A stretch of DNA of 64,000 nt from Sinosporangium album (GTDB lineage: Bacteria; Actinomycetota; Actinomycetes; Streptosporangiales; Streptosporangiaceae): assembly GCF_900100605.1 (NCBI RefSeq), contig NZ_FNCN01000007.1:124001-188000 (forward strand). The letters are read 5' to 3'. The first letter of the stretch is position 1. Every line of letters starts with the position of its first letter. Below are positions 34,329-43,063 of the stretch, in pieces. The notes beneath the pieces were generated by a model. The model did no database searches. It saw only the letters and a list, made by a program, of their open reading frames with translations, and had not been told where the DNA came from. A program made the position numbers and the translations under genes.

Positions 34329-35121
34329 TGGCGCCGGCGGCGGCAAGCCGGCGGCTGAGGATGTCGGCGACGGCCTGGCCGGTCATGGCGGCGGGTGCGC
34401 CGTCGCGGATGCGGAGCCGGCCCGCTCTGCTGATCGGGCAGAAGAGGGCTCCCGCCGTGCGGCCCCGCACGGCGAGCCAGCGTTCCAGGCGGCCCAGCGC
34501 CTCCGGGGTGAGGTAGACGAGGCGTTCCTTGTCGCGTTTGCCGCGGACGCGCAGGGACCGGGCGGCCGAGTCGTAGTCGCCCAGGGTCATGGCGGCCACC
34601 TCGGCCCGCCGGCAGCCGGTCGAGTAGAGCACGGCGAACAGCGCGGAGTCGCGGGCTCCGGCGGGGGAGGGGTCGTCCTGGCAGACGGCCAGGGCGGCGG
34701 CGACGAGCTCGGGCGGGACGTGCTGGCCGCTGGGCAGGCGGGTGCTCTGGACGTTGGCGAGGTCGGCGGCGCGCTGGTAGTCCTCGGCGGTCATCTGACC
34801 GAGCCGCCACGCCTCCCGCATGACGCGCCGCAGCGCGACCAGGTGCTTGTTGACGTGGGCGGGGGACCAGCCCTGCCCGGTGAGGATGGCCCGGATGCGG
34901 GTGGTGTGCTCGTAGCGGAGGAGGTGCCAGGGCTGGCCGCTGCCGGTCGCGGCCTCGTCGCCGGTGAGGACGGCGGCGATGCGGTCGAGGCAGCCGCGCA
35001 TGGTGCGCCGCGACTCGGCGCTGGCGAGGGAGTCGAGGTAGACGTGGTAGGGGTCGCCTGAGGGCGGCGAGGCCGGACTGATGTCGCGGCCGGGTATGGC
35101 AAGTGCCTCCACGGACTGCAT
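34135..35121 (-). CDS. Tyrosine recombinase (XerC/XerD-like integrase)
   Basis: 328 residues. The N-terminal SAM-like core-binding domain spans about 22-125. The catalytic domain has the first Arg in STGCRRAEVAAM, Lys in the GKRDKERLVYL hairpin, the HDFRR box (His-x-x-Arg), GHSS (His) and the nucleophile in TTARYDRR. All catalytic residues are present, so the enzyme should be active. The ATG at 35121 is used; a frame to 35247 runs through the shared 25-bp element and is not family-like. A TAGATT box 8 nt before the ATG suggests leaderless transcription. No excisionase or phage gene is adjacent. Confidence 0.88.
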   Translation of the reverse strand: MQSVEALAIPGRDISPASPPSGDPYHVYLDSLASAESRRTMRGCLDRIAAVLTGDEAATGSGQPWHLLRYEHTTRIRAILTGQGWSPAHVNKHLVALRRVMREAWRLGQMTAEDYQRAADLANVQSTRLPSGQHVPPELVAAALAVCQDDPSPAGARDSALFAVLYSTGCRRAEVAAMTLGDYDSAARSLRVRGKRDKERLVYLTPEALGRLERWLAVRGRTAGALFCPISRAGRLRIRDGAPAAMTGQAVADILSRRLAAAGATRRTPHDFRRTFIGELLDAGVDLATAQALVGHSSPATTARYDRRPERRRREAVDRLRLPDPKPL

Positions 35122-35127
35122 CCTATC

Positions 35128-35152
35128 GAAATCTACAATGTAAAGGCGTCGG
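35128..35152 (+). repeat. 25-bp element, copy 2 (beside recombinase start)
   Basis: 23 of 25 positions equal the element at 6283-6307 in the same orientation; here the two variable bases are AA, giving the palindrome TACA-A-TGTA. It lies 7-31 bp before the recombinase ATG, where an attachment core or the recombinase promoter is expected. Confidence 0.5.
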
Positions 35153-35204
35153 CTGTGTGAGCACTTCATGCAGCCGATCTCAAAGCCCTCACCTAGGAGG
35201 GAGC

Positions 35205-35684
35205 TCAGCGGCGGCGCACCTCGCGCAAGCCTTTCCCCTCGTGCCATATCTCGATGACAAGCATGTCGCCGGTCTCGGCGACGCGGGTGATCACGGCTTC
35301 CTCGATCTCGATGCGGAACAGGTGGGACTCGCGACCCTGCGGCAGATTGAACCGGTCGAGCACGTCGGGGTCGGTGATCTCGATCGCCCTACCGGAGAGC
35401 TTCGCGTCGCCCGGCCATGCGGCGGGATTCTCGTCATCGGGATCGGGTGACCCGCTGTGCAGGGCGACCCGGGGGTCGCGTTTGAGGTCGAGCGCTTTCA
35501 CGGCGCCGGGCATGGACCCGATCCAGAGGTCGCCGTCTTTGAACTGGGCTTCGGAGCCGCTGATGCGCGGTGACCCGTCCTTGCGGAGGGTCGCCATGGT
35601 CTTGTGCCGGTGGGCCTCCATGAGGGTGCGGAGACGTGCGGCGAAGGCGGGCGCCTCGCCTTCGAACTGCTGCCAGGTTGCCAT
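35205..35684 (-). CDS. Pyridoxamine 5'-phosphate oxidase-fold (PPOX) protein
   Basis: 159 residues of the split-barrel flavin-binding family (FAARLRTLMEAHRHKTMATL, RKDGSPRISGSEAQF, DLWIGSMPGAVKALDLKRDP, RVALHSG). Such proteins bind FMN, F420 or haem; the short size and SGSEAQF resemble actinobacterial general-stress members. I chose the ATG at 35684; earlier in-frame starts (up to 35714) add MSAPSGMMAA. A run of nine G lies 35 bp upstream. Confidence 0.8.
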   Translation of the reverse strand: MATWQQFEGEAPAFAARLRTLMEAHRHKTMATLRKDGSPRISGSEAQFKDGDLWIGSMPGAVKALDLKRDPRVALHSGSPDPDDENPAAWPGDAKLSGRAIEITDPDVLDRFNLPQGRESHLFRIEIEEAVITRVAETGDMLVIEIWHEGKGLREVRRR

Positions 35685-35834
35685 GGCGGCCATCATGCCG
35701 GAGGGCGCTGACAATTCTGGGGGGGGGTGCGTGGGAGCGCGTCATTTCACGAGTGAACGCCCAGAGGCCCCATGGGGAATTTCTGATCATTATGGGATAC
35801 TCCAGTGGTACCTATGCGATGGAATGGGGGCTGC

Positions 35835-37055
35835 GTGAGGGCCGAATCCAGGGAGGCCGCCGCACGCCGCGCCCGGCTTTCGGTCTGCTATTCGTTCGCG
35901 CTGCTGGGCGTAGTGCTCGGGGTTTGGGCTGCCCGAATCCCGGCGGTCAAGGCGGATCTCGGACTGAGCGACGGGCAACTCAGCATCGCGCTGTTCGCGC
36001 TCGCGGCGGGCCTGGTGGCCGGAATGCAGGTGGCGGGCCGGCTGACGGACCGCCTCGGCAGCGCGCGGGTCATGGTGCCGGCCGGAGTCGTGATGGCGCT
36101 CGGGGTGATCCCGCCCGCATTCGCGCCCGACCTCGGGTGGCTGATCCCCGCGCTGGCGCTATGGGGGGCGCTGAACGCGTGCCTGGACGTGTCGATGAAC
36201 GCGCACGCGGTCGAGGTGGAGCGGCTGTACGGGCGGCCGTTGATGTCCTCGTTCCACGGGATGTTCAGTGTGGGCGGTCTGATCGGCGCCGGGCTCGGGG
36301 CGCTGACGGCGTGGCTGGACGTTTCGATCGGGCTGACGATGGTCATGGTGAACGTGCCTTTGGCGGCGGTCGCCGTACTGGTGGGACGGTGGCTTCTGCC
36401 CTCGCAGCCCGCTCAGCCCGCTCGGAAGGCGGCGTCGGCGGCGGAGTCAGCGGCGGAGTCGGCGGAGCCGAGGCGGCGGCGGGCGCTGTGGCCTGCGGCC
36501 GTGGTGTTCATGGGTGTGATGGCGTTTTCGGGGTCGGTCGGCGAGGGCGCGGCGGTGGACTGGACCGCCGTCTATCTGCATGGGGACCTCGGGGCGTCCC
36601 AGGCGCTGGCCGGGATCGGCTATGCGGTGTTCTCCGCATGTATGACGATCGGGCGGTTCGCGGGTGACCGTCTGGCGCAGCGGTTCGGGCCCGTGGCCCT
36701 GGTGCGCTGGTCGGGTCTGGTGGCGGCGCTGGGGCTCGGGGTGACGCTGCTGGTGGGGGACCTGGCGGTGGCGCTGGTCGGCTTCGGGCTGTTCGGGTTG
36801 GGGCTGTCGACCATGGTGCCGCAGGTGTTCTCGGCGGCGGGGAACCACGATCCCGCGCGTGCGGGTGAGGCCATCGCGCAGGTGGCCACGCTGGGTTACT
36901 CGGGGTTGATGCTTGGCCCGGTCATCATCGGTGGTGCGGCGGAGTTGACCGGTCTGCCGGTGGCGTTGGGGATCCCGGTGGTGCTGTGTGTGTTCATGTC
37001 GGCGTCGGCGGTGTCGCTGCGTCCGCGTCCGCGGGTGCCCGTGCCGCAGGACTGA
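35835..37055 (+). CDS. MFS transporter
   Basis: 406 residues with 12 membrane helices in two halves, and motif A of the family in AGRLTDRLGSARVMV. The closest general type is the small-molecule/sugar exporter group with FHGMFSVGGLIGAGLGAL and MTIGRFAGDRLAQRFG. The middle loop is Ala/Glu-rich with short repeats (about 200-220). The GTG at 35835 with GGGGG upstream is preferred to ATG 35814 or GTG 35805, which have no ribosome site. The substrate is unknown. Confidence 0.82.
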   Translation: MRAESREAAARRARLSVCYSFALLGVVLGVWAARIPAVKADLGLSDGQLSIALFALAAGLVAGMQVAGRLTDRLGSARVMVPAGVVMALGVIPPAFAPDLGWLIPALALWGALNACLDVSMNAHAVEVERLYGRPLMSSFHGMFSVGGLIGAGLGALTAWLDVSIGLTMVMVNVPLAAVAVLVGRWLLPSQPAQPARKAASAAESAAESAEPRRRRALWPAAVVFMGVMAFSGSVGEGAAVDWTAVYLHGDLGASQALAGIGYAVFSACMTIGRFAGDRLAQRFGPVALVRWSGLVAALGLGVTLLVGDLAVALVGFGLFGLGLSTMVPQVFSAAGNHDPARAGEAIAQVATLGYSGLMLGPVIIGGAAELTGLPVALGIPVVLCVFMSASAVSLRPRPRVPVPQD

Positions 37056-37470
37056 ACGAGGGGATGTCCTGTCCGGCTGCGGGAGTGCGACTTTGGTCAG
37101 GGGGGCTCGTTCTCAGGCATGAGGGTGTGATCGTGCCCGTTGACGACGATTCTCCGGCGCGGGGATGTGAAAGTTGTAGTACCGCTCACCTGAGCGGCTG
37201 AAAGGTAAACGATCTTCATGCGATCTCGTCGTTGGACCGCTTCGCTGTCGGTGTCGGTGTCGGCTTCGATGCTTCCCGGGGTGGCGGTGTCCGCGTCCGT
37301 CGCGCGTCCGCGTCCGCCTTCCGTTTCCTGAGAGAGTTATCAGGATTCGCAGGTCACGCTCATTATTCGGTAAAAGCAAAGTGTTAGTGTGGGGCGGGAG
37401 CGGGGGCCGTTGAGCCGTTCCGCATTTCTGTTCCTCCCTTTCTCGTATTCTCCTCAAGGAGCCTTCCCTC
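37056..37470. other. Intergenic region with one hairpin
   Basis: 415 bp between two rightward genes. CCGCTCA-CC-TGAGCGG (37182-37197) is a perfect short hairpin, possibly terminating the MFS transcript. A 37-codon ATG frame at 37218-37331 encodes a Ser/Val-rich signal-like peptide but lacks a ribosome site. The 37320-37400 stretch is AT-richer and should hold the RND promoter. Confidence 0.45.
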
Positions 37471-40400
37471 ATGACCGCCTTGGCCAGGTTGAGCCTTGCC
37501 AACCGCAGCCTTGTGATCTTGATAGCGGTTGTGCTCAGCGCGTTCGGTGCTTATGTGATCCCGTCGCTGAAACAGCAACTGCTTCCGTCTCTGTCATTTC
37601 CCGCCGCGTTCATCGTGGCGCCATATCCCGGGGCCTCGCCCGAGATCGTCGAGGAGCAGGTGGCCGCTCCGATCGAGGACGCGGTGAAGGGCCTGGCAGG
37701 TGTCACCGAGACGACGTCGACGTCGTCGGAGGGGGTGGCGCAGGTCCAGGTGGCGTTCGAGTACGGCACGGACGTCGACGACTCGGTGTCGAAGATCCAG
37801 CAGGCGATGGCGCGTCTGTCGTCGCGGCTTCCGGCGGACGTCGACCCGCAGGTGATGGCGGGCAGCACCGACGACATGCCGGTGCTGGCGCTGGCGGTGG
37901 GCGACGGCGGCGACTCCCGCGCGATGAGCGAGAAGCTCGACCGCATCATGCTGCCCGAGCTGCAGAGCATCGAGGGTGTGCGGGAGGCGGAGGTCAGCGG
38001 CGCCCGCGAGGAGCAGGTCGTGATCACGCCCGATGTGCGCAAGCTGGCGAGGGCGGGGCTCGCTCCGACGTCGATCGCCGAGGCGCTGCGCGCGAACGGC
38101 ATGGCGATTCCGGCGGGCAGTCTCGTCGAGGACGGCAAGTCGTTGACGGTGCAGGTGGGGGCCCGGTTCGAGAAGCTGTCGGATCTGGAGAGCCTGTATC
38201 TGACGCCGGCGGCTTCCGCCGCGGCGCCGGCGGGGATGGGTCGTCCCGGTGCGCCTGCCGCGGCGGCGCCGAAGCCGGTGAAGCTCGGGGATGTGGCAGA
38301 GCTTGAGCGCAGGTTGGTGTCGGCGTCGACGGTGACGCGCACGAATGGTGCGACGAGCCTCGGTGTGACGGTGACGATGCGGCCGGGTGGCAACGCGGTG
38401 ACGATCTCGCAGGAGGTCCAGGCCAAGCTTCCGGGGCTGGTTCGGGCGCTGGGTGACTCCGCTGAGATCACCGTGATTTTCGATCAGGCTCCGTATGTGC
38501 AGCGTTCCATCAAGGATTTGACGACGGAGGGCCTGCTGGGGCTGGCTTTCGCCGTACTTGTGATCTTGGTGTTCTTGTTGTCGCTGCGGTCGACGATCGT
38601 GACGGCGGTGTCGATTCCGCTGTCGGTGGTGATCGCGTTGCTGGCGTTGTGGGCGGGGGATTACTCGCTGAACATGCTGACGCTGGGGGCGTTGACGATC
38701 GCGGTGGGCCGGGTCGTGGACGACTCGATCGTGGTGTTGGAGAACATCAAGCGGCATCTGGGGTACGGCGGGGCCAAGCGGCGGGCGATTGTGGCCGCGG
38801 TGCGTGAGGTCAGCGGCGCGGTGACGGCGTCGACGTTGACGACGGTGGCGGTGTTCCTGCCGATCGCGATGGTCGGCGGCATGGTGGGTGAGTTGTTCGC
38901 GCCGTTCGCGGTGACGGTGACGGTGGCTCTGCTGGCGTCGCTGGTGGTGTCGCTGACGGTGATCCCGGTGCTGGCGTACTGGTTCTTGAAGGCGCCGGTG
39001 TTGACGCCGGAGCAGGCGAAGGCGGTGCGTGAGGAGGCGGAGGCCAAGGAGCTGCGGAGTCCGTTGCAGCGGGCCTACCTGCCGGTGTTGCGGTTCGCGA
39101 CGCGCCGCCGGTTCGTGACGCTGCTGATCGGTGCGGTGGTGTTCGCGGCGACGATGGGTTTGACGACGCGGTTGGAGACGAACTTCCTCGGGTCGTCGGG
39201 CATGGACACCTTGTCCATGTCGCAGCGGATGCCGTTGGGCACGGATCTTGAGACGACGGACGCGGCGGCGAAGAAGGTCGAGGCCGTTCTCGAGGGCCTG
39301 AAGGGCGTCAAGTCGTATCAGGTGAACGTGGGGTCCGGTGGTGGTTTCACGGGTGCCGGGGATGCGGCGCAGGCGTCGTATTCGCTGACGTTGGCCGAGG
39401 GTGTCGATGCCGATGCGCTGCAGGATGAGCTGCGGGGCCGGGTGAAGACGCTGGCCGATGTGGGTGAGGTCACGGTCGGTGGCGGCGGCGGGATGGGCGG
39501 CTCGTCGGACCAGGTGCAGGTGATCGTGCGTGCCCCGGATGCGGCGGTGCTGCGGGAGGCCGCTGAGGCGGTCCGCGGGAAGCTGGCGGGTCTGTCGGGT
39601 GTGCGTGATGTGGATTCGAACCTGTCGGCGAGTGCGCCTCGCATCGAGGTGCAGGTGGACCGGCGCAAGGCCGCGGCCCGGGGTTTGACGGAGACCGCTA
39701 TCGGCCAGCTCGTGGCGCAGTCGTTCCGGGGCATGCCGCTGGGGCAGATGACGTTGGACGGGCGTCCGGGTGATCTGGTGTTGAGCGGTGGTGATGTGCC
39801 GGAGTCGGTGAAGGACGTCCGGGATCTGCAGTTGCCGACGGCGTCGGGTCTGGTACGGCTGTCGCAGGTCGCCGAGGTCGAGGAGGTCGAGGGGCCGACG
39901 TCGGTGACGCGGATCGACGGTGAGCGCAGTGCGCTGGTGTCGGGCCGGGCGACGGCGAACGACCTGGGTGCGGTGACCACGGCGTTGACGGCGGAGCTTG
40001 AGAAGGTGAAGCTGCCGGCGGGGGCGTCGTATGAGATCGGCGGGGTGAGCGCGGATCAGGAGGAGGCGTTCGCGGATCTGGGGCTGGCGATGCTGGCGGC
40101 GATCGCGATCGTGTTCCTGATCATGGTGGCGACGTTCCGCAGCTTTGTGCAGCCGTTGATTCTGCTGGTGTCGGTGCCGTTCGCGGCGACGGGCGCGGTG
40201 GGGCTGCTGCTGGCGACGGGCACGCCGCTGGGTGTGCCGGCGATGATCGGGATGCTGATGTTGATCGGCATCGTGGTGACGAACGCGATCGTGCTGATCG
40301 ACCTGGTGAACCAGTACCGCGCCCAGGGGATGGGTGTGACGGAGGCGGTGATCGAGGGTGGCCGGCAGAGGCTGCGGCCGATCTTGATGACGGCGGTGGC

Positions 40401-40647
40401 GACGATCGGGGCGTTGACGCCGATGGCGCTGGGTTTGACGGGGTCGGGCGGGTTCATCTCGCAGCCGCTGGCGATCGTGGTGATCGGTGGTCTGGTGTCG
40501 TCGACGCTGCTGACGCTGATTCTGGTTCCGACGCTGTACACGCTGGTGGAGGGTGTCAAGGAGCGGTTCCGCCGTAGGCGGGGCGGTTCGTCCGGGGTCG
40601 GTACGGTGGAGGCCCGTGGGGAGGAGAAGCTGACGCCGGCCACGTGA
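37471..40647 (+). CDS. RND efflux permease (AcrB/HAE1-like)
   Basis: 1058 residues with the AcrB plan: helix 1 (NRSLVILIAVVLSAFGAYVI), a large periplasmic-type loop (PGASPEIVEEQVAAPIEDAV, DDSVSKIQQAMARL), helices 2-6 with LGALTIAVGRVVDDSIVVLE (proton-relay Asp pair) near residue 415, a second loop, and helices 7-12 ending RPILMTAVATIGALTPMALG. It probably drives proton-coupled export of drugs or lipids. No adaptor (MFP) or outer-membrane partner is nearby, as expected in a Gram-positive. AAGGAG lies 9 nt before the ATG at 37471. Confidence 0.9.
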   Translation: MTALARLSLANRSLVILIAVVLSAFGAYVIPSLKQQLLPSLSFPAAFIVAPYPGASPEIVEEQVAAPIEDAVKGLAGVTETTSTSSEGVAQVQVAFEYGTDVDDSVSKIQQAMARLSSRLPADVDPQVMAGSTDDMPVLALAVGDGGDSRAMSEKLDRIMLPELQSIEGVREAEVSGAREEQVVITPDVRKLARAGLAPTSIAEALRANGMAIPAGSLVEDGKSLTVQVGARFEKLSDLESLYLTPAASAAAPAGMGRPGAPAAAAPKPVKLGDVAELERRLVSASTVTRTNGATSLGVTVTMRPGGNAVTISQEVQAKLPGLVRALGDSAEITVIFDQAPYVQRSIKDLTTEGLLGLAFAVLVILVFLLSLRSTIVTAVSIPLSVVIALLALWAGDYSLNMLTLGALTIAVGRVVDDSIVVLENIKRHLGYGGAKRRAIVAAVREVSGAVTASTLTTVAVFLPIAMVGGMVGELFAPFAVTVTVALLASLVVSLTVIPVLAYWFLKAPVLTPEQAKAVREEAEAKELRSPLQRAYLPVLRFATRRRFVTLLIGAVVFAATMGLTTRLETNFLGSSGMDTLSMSQRMPLGTDLETTDAAAKKVEAVLEGLKGVKSYQVNVGSGGGFTGAGDAAQASYSLTLAEGVDADALQDELRGRVKTLADVGEVTVGGGGGMGGSSDQVQVIVRAPDAAVLREAAEAVRGKLAGLSGVRDVDSNLSASAPRIEVQVDRRKAAARGLTETAIGQLVAQSFRGMPLGQMTLDGRPGDLVLSGGDVPESVKDVRDLQLPTASGLVRLSQVAEVEEVEGPTSVTRIDGERSALVSGRATANDLGAVTTALTAELEKVKLPAGASYEIGGVSADQEEAFADLGLAMLAAIAIVFLIMVATFRSFVQPLILLVSVPFAATGAVGLLLATGTPLGVPAMIGMLMLIGIVVTNAIVLIDLVNQYRAQGMGVTEAVIEGGRQRLRPILMTAVATIGALTPMALGLTGSGGFISQPLAIVVIGGLVSSTLLTLILVPTLYTLVEGVKERFRRRRGGSSGVGTVEARGEEKLTPAT

Positions 40648-40740
40648 TCGGTTGGTGAGGTGTGGGGTGGCCGGTACGGCGGGGCCGTACCGGCCACCCT
40701 TGTGCTGTGTGGCGGTGGCGGGTCAATAGACTCAGCAGTC

Positions 40741-42168
40741 GTGACTTCCAAGCCGGTTATCCCGAATGTTCTGGCCGCTCGCTACGCCTCTGAGCAGTTG
40801 GCCCGTGTCTGGTCTCCCGAGCAGAAGGTCGTCGCTGAGCGGCGGCTGTGGGTGGCGGTGATGAGGGCTCAGGCGGATCTGGGGGTGGCGGTTCCGGCTG
40901 AGGCGGTGGCGGCCTATGAGAAGGTCGTGGAGCAGGTCGATCTGGGGTCGATCGCGGAGCGTGAGCGGGTTACGCGTCACGATGTGAAGGCGCGGATCGA
41001 GGAGTTCAATGCGCTGGCGGGGTTCGAGCACGCGCATAAGGGGATGACGTCGCGGGATCTGACGGAGAACGTCGAGCAGGTGCAGATCCGCGACAGTCTG
41101 CTGTTGGTGCGGCGGCGGTGTGTGGCGATGCTGGCGCGGCTTTCGCGGTTGGCGGTGGAGCACGCGGGGCTGGTGGTGGCGGGCCGTTCGCATAATGTGG
41201 CGGCTCAGGCGACGACGTTGGGGAAGCGGTTCGCGTCTGCGGCGGAGGAGCTGCTGGCGGGGCTGGGGCGGTTGGATGATCTGCTGGCGCGTTATCCGCT
41301 GCGGGGTGTGAAGGGGCCGGTGGGCACGTCGCAGGACATGCTCGATCTGCTGGGTGGGGATCGGGCGCGGTTGGCGGAGCTGGAGGACCGGGTGGCGGCG
41401 CATTTGGGGTTCGCGCGCCGGTTGGACAGTGTGGGGCAGGTTTATCCGCGGTCGTTGGACTTTGAGGTGGTGTCGGCGCTGGTGCAGTTGGCGGCGGCGC
41501 CGTCGTCGCTGGCGTTGACGGTCCGGCTGATGGCGGGGCATGAGCTGGTGACGGAGGGGTTCGCGGAGGGGCAGGTCGGGTCGTCGGCGATGCCGCACAA
41601 GATGAACACCCGGTCGTGTGAGCGGGTGAACGGCCTGGCGGTGGTGTTGCGGGGTTATACGTCGATGGCGGGGGAGCTGGCGGGCGGTCAGTGGAATGAG
41701 GGGGATGTGTCGTGTTCGGTGGTGCGCCGGGTGGCGTTGCCGGATGCGTTTTTCGCGTTCGATGGGCTGGCCGAGACGATGTTGACGGTCTTGGATGAGT
41801 TCGGGGCGTTCCCTGCGGTGGTGGAGGCGGAGCTGGAGCGTTATCTGCCGTTCCTTTCCACGACGAAGATGCTGATGGCGGCGGTTCGGGCGGGGGTGGG
41901 GCGGGAGACCGCCCATGAGGTGATCAAGGAGCATGCGGTGGGGGCCGCGCTGGGGATGCGGGCGGGTGGTGTGAACGATCTGCTGGACCGGTTGGCGGCG
42001 GATTCGAGGTTCCCGCTAGACCGGGCGGGGTTGGAGGGGCTTTTGGTGGATCGTCTGTCGTTCGCGGGGGCTGCGGGCGATCAGGTGGCGGCGGTGGCGT
42101 CGCGGGTGGCCGTGGTTGTGGAGGGTGACCCGGAGGCGGCTGCGTATGTGCCGGGGGCGATCCTGTGA
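40741..42168 (+). CDS. purB: Adenylosuccinate lyase (PurB)
   Basis: 475 residues of the fumarase/aspartase superfamily, splitting SAICAR and adenylosuccinate in purine synthesis. Signature loop SSAMPHKMNTRSCERVNGL (catalytic Ser, about 280-298), TSRDLTENVEQVQIRDSL and GPVGTSQDMLDLLGGDRARL. The N-terminal part reads PNVLAARYASEQLARVWSPE. The GTG at 40741 follows TAGACT by 8 nt, so it is probably leaderless. Its stop overlaps the next gene by 4 nt. Confidence 0.93.
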   Translation: MTSKPVIPNVLAARYASEQLARVWSPEQKVVAERRLWVAVMRAQADLGVAVPAEAVAAYEKVVEQVDLGSIAERERVTRHDVKARIEEFNALAGFEHAHKGMTSRDLTENVEQVQIRDSLLLVRRRCVAMLARLSRLAVEHAGLVVAGRSHNVAAQATTLGKRFASAAEELLAGLGRLDDLLARYPLRGVKGPVGTSQDMLDLLGGDRARLAELEDRVAAHLGFARRLDSVGQVYPRSLDFEVVSALVQLAAAPSSLALTVRLMAGHELVTEGFAEGQVGSSAMPHKMNTRSCERVNGLAVVLRGYTSMAGELAGGQWNEGDVSCSVVRRVALPDAFFAFDGLAETMLTVLDEFGAFPAVVEAELERYLPFLSTTKMLMAAVRAGVGRETAHEVIKEHAVGAALGMRAGGVNDLLDRLAADSRFPLDRAGLEGLLVDRLSFAGAAGDQVAAVASRVAVVVEGDPEAAAYVPGAIL

Positions 42169-42905
42169 TCCGTGAGTTGTCGGCCGTCGCGGAGGTGGCG
42201 GCGGCCTGCGGCGATGATGACATGACGGTGTGGGCGGCGCAGGGGATGCGGCGTGGGGTGCGTGCGTTCGCGGGTGGGGACGCGGTGGCGGTGGTGACGC
42301 CGGGGGCGGCGCGGCATGATCGGATCGCGTTGTGGGGTGATCCGGGGGACGCGGCGGTGTTGGTGGAGTTCGCGGTGGCGGAGTGCGGGCCGGGGTTCGG
42401 CCCGTTCGGTGAGGTCGACCTGGTGCGTGAGGTGGTGCACCGGGTGGAGGGTTTGGAGTTGCGGGGGGCGTTTTCGTGGATGGGGGTGGGGCGGGTGCCT
42501 GCGGGTGATCCGGAGGGGGTGCGCTGGTTGGGGCGTGAGGAGGAGGTGGAGGTGTCGGCGTTGTTGGCGGCGGCGCATCCGGATTCTTATGCCACTCCGT
42601 CGGTGGAGGGTGTGTCGCGGTGGGCGGGGGTGCGGGGGCCTGATGGCGGGTTGGCGGCGGTCGCGGCGGATGCGTGGAGCGCTCCGGAGGTGGGGTTGTT
42701 AGCGGGTGTGGCGACGGCGGTGTCGGCGCGGGGGCGCGGGTTGGCCGAGCGGGTGTGCCGGTTTGTGACGGCTGAGCTGGTGCGGCGGCATGGGCGGGCG
42801 GCGTTGCTGGTGGATGACGCGAACGGGTCGGCGATCCGGGTGTATGAGCGGTTGGGGTTCGTGCGGCGGTTCGCCGCGTCGGCGCGGGTGGTGCCGCGGG
42901 GCTGA
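42165..42905 (+). CDS. GNAT acetyltransferase coupled to purB
   Basis: 246 residues. The C-terminal 80 form a GNAT acetyl-CoA fold (LLAGVATAVSARGRGLAERVC, ALLVDDANGSAIRVYERLGF). The N-terminal half is Gly/Ala-rich and less conserved. GTGA overlap with the purB stop couples translation. The substrate is unknown; the steady linkage to purB hints at a metabolite-repair or regulatory role, but that is inference. Confidence 0.83.
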   Translation: MIRELSAVAEVAAACGDDDMTVWAAQGMRRGVRAFAGGDAVAVVTPGAARHDRIALWGDPGDAAVLVEFAVAECGPGFGPFGEVDLVREVVHRVEGLELRGAFSWMGVGRVPAGDPEGVRWLGREEEVEVSALLAAAHPDSYATPSVEGVSRWAGVRGPDGGLAAVAADAWSAPEVGLLAGVATAVSARGRGLAERVCRFVTAELVRRHGRAALLVDDANGSAIRVYERLGFVRRFAASARVVPRG

Positions 42906-43063
42906 GGCCGCGGGGCTGAGGCCGTAGGGGGTGGGTCTGTGACTGTGGGTGGCGGGTCCGCAACGTTAGGGCAGTGTTATTTCTGAGGGGTCTCCTCTGG
43001 ACGGGTGTCGTTGGGCCGCCCATGCTGCGTGTTCCGATGGCGGCTCACGGCAGAGGAGGTCCT

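Noticed and set aside
31695-34346. 883-codon minus-strand frame opposite the ABC genes
   Set aside because: It runs antisense through two clear ABC genes. Only its very end (VKDVICPAAPGGYKPQVTLP) has coding-like bias and may be a scrap of a lost gene, too short to annotate.
35719-35727. Run of nine G upstream of the PPOX gene, possible phase-variation tract
   Set aside because: It lies outside the coding region and promoter boxes I can see; more likely a plain homopolymer, though sequencing error there is possible.
37218-37331. 37-codon ORF before the RND gene
   Set aside because: No ribosome site and a Ser/Val low-complexity product; kept only as a remark on the intergenic region.
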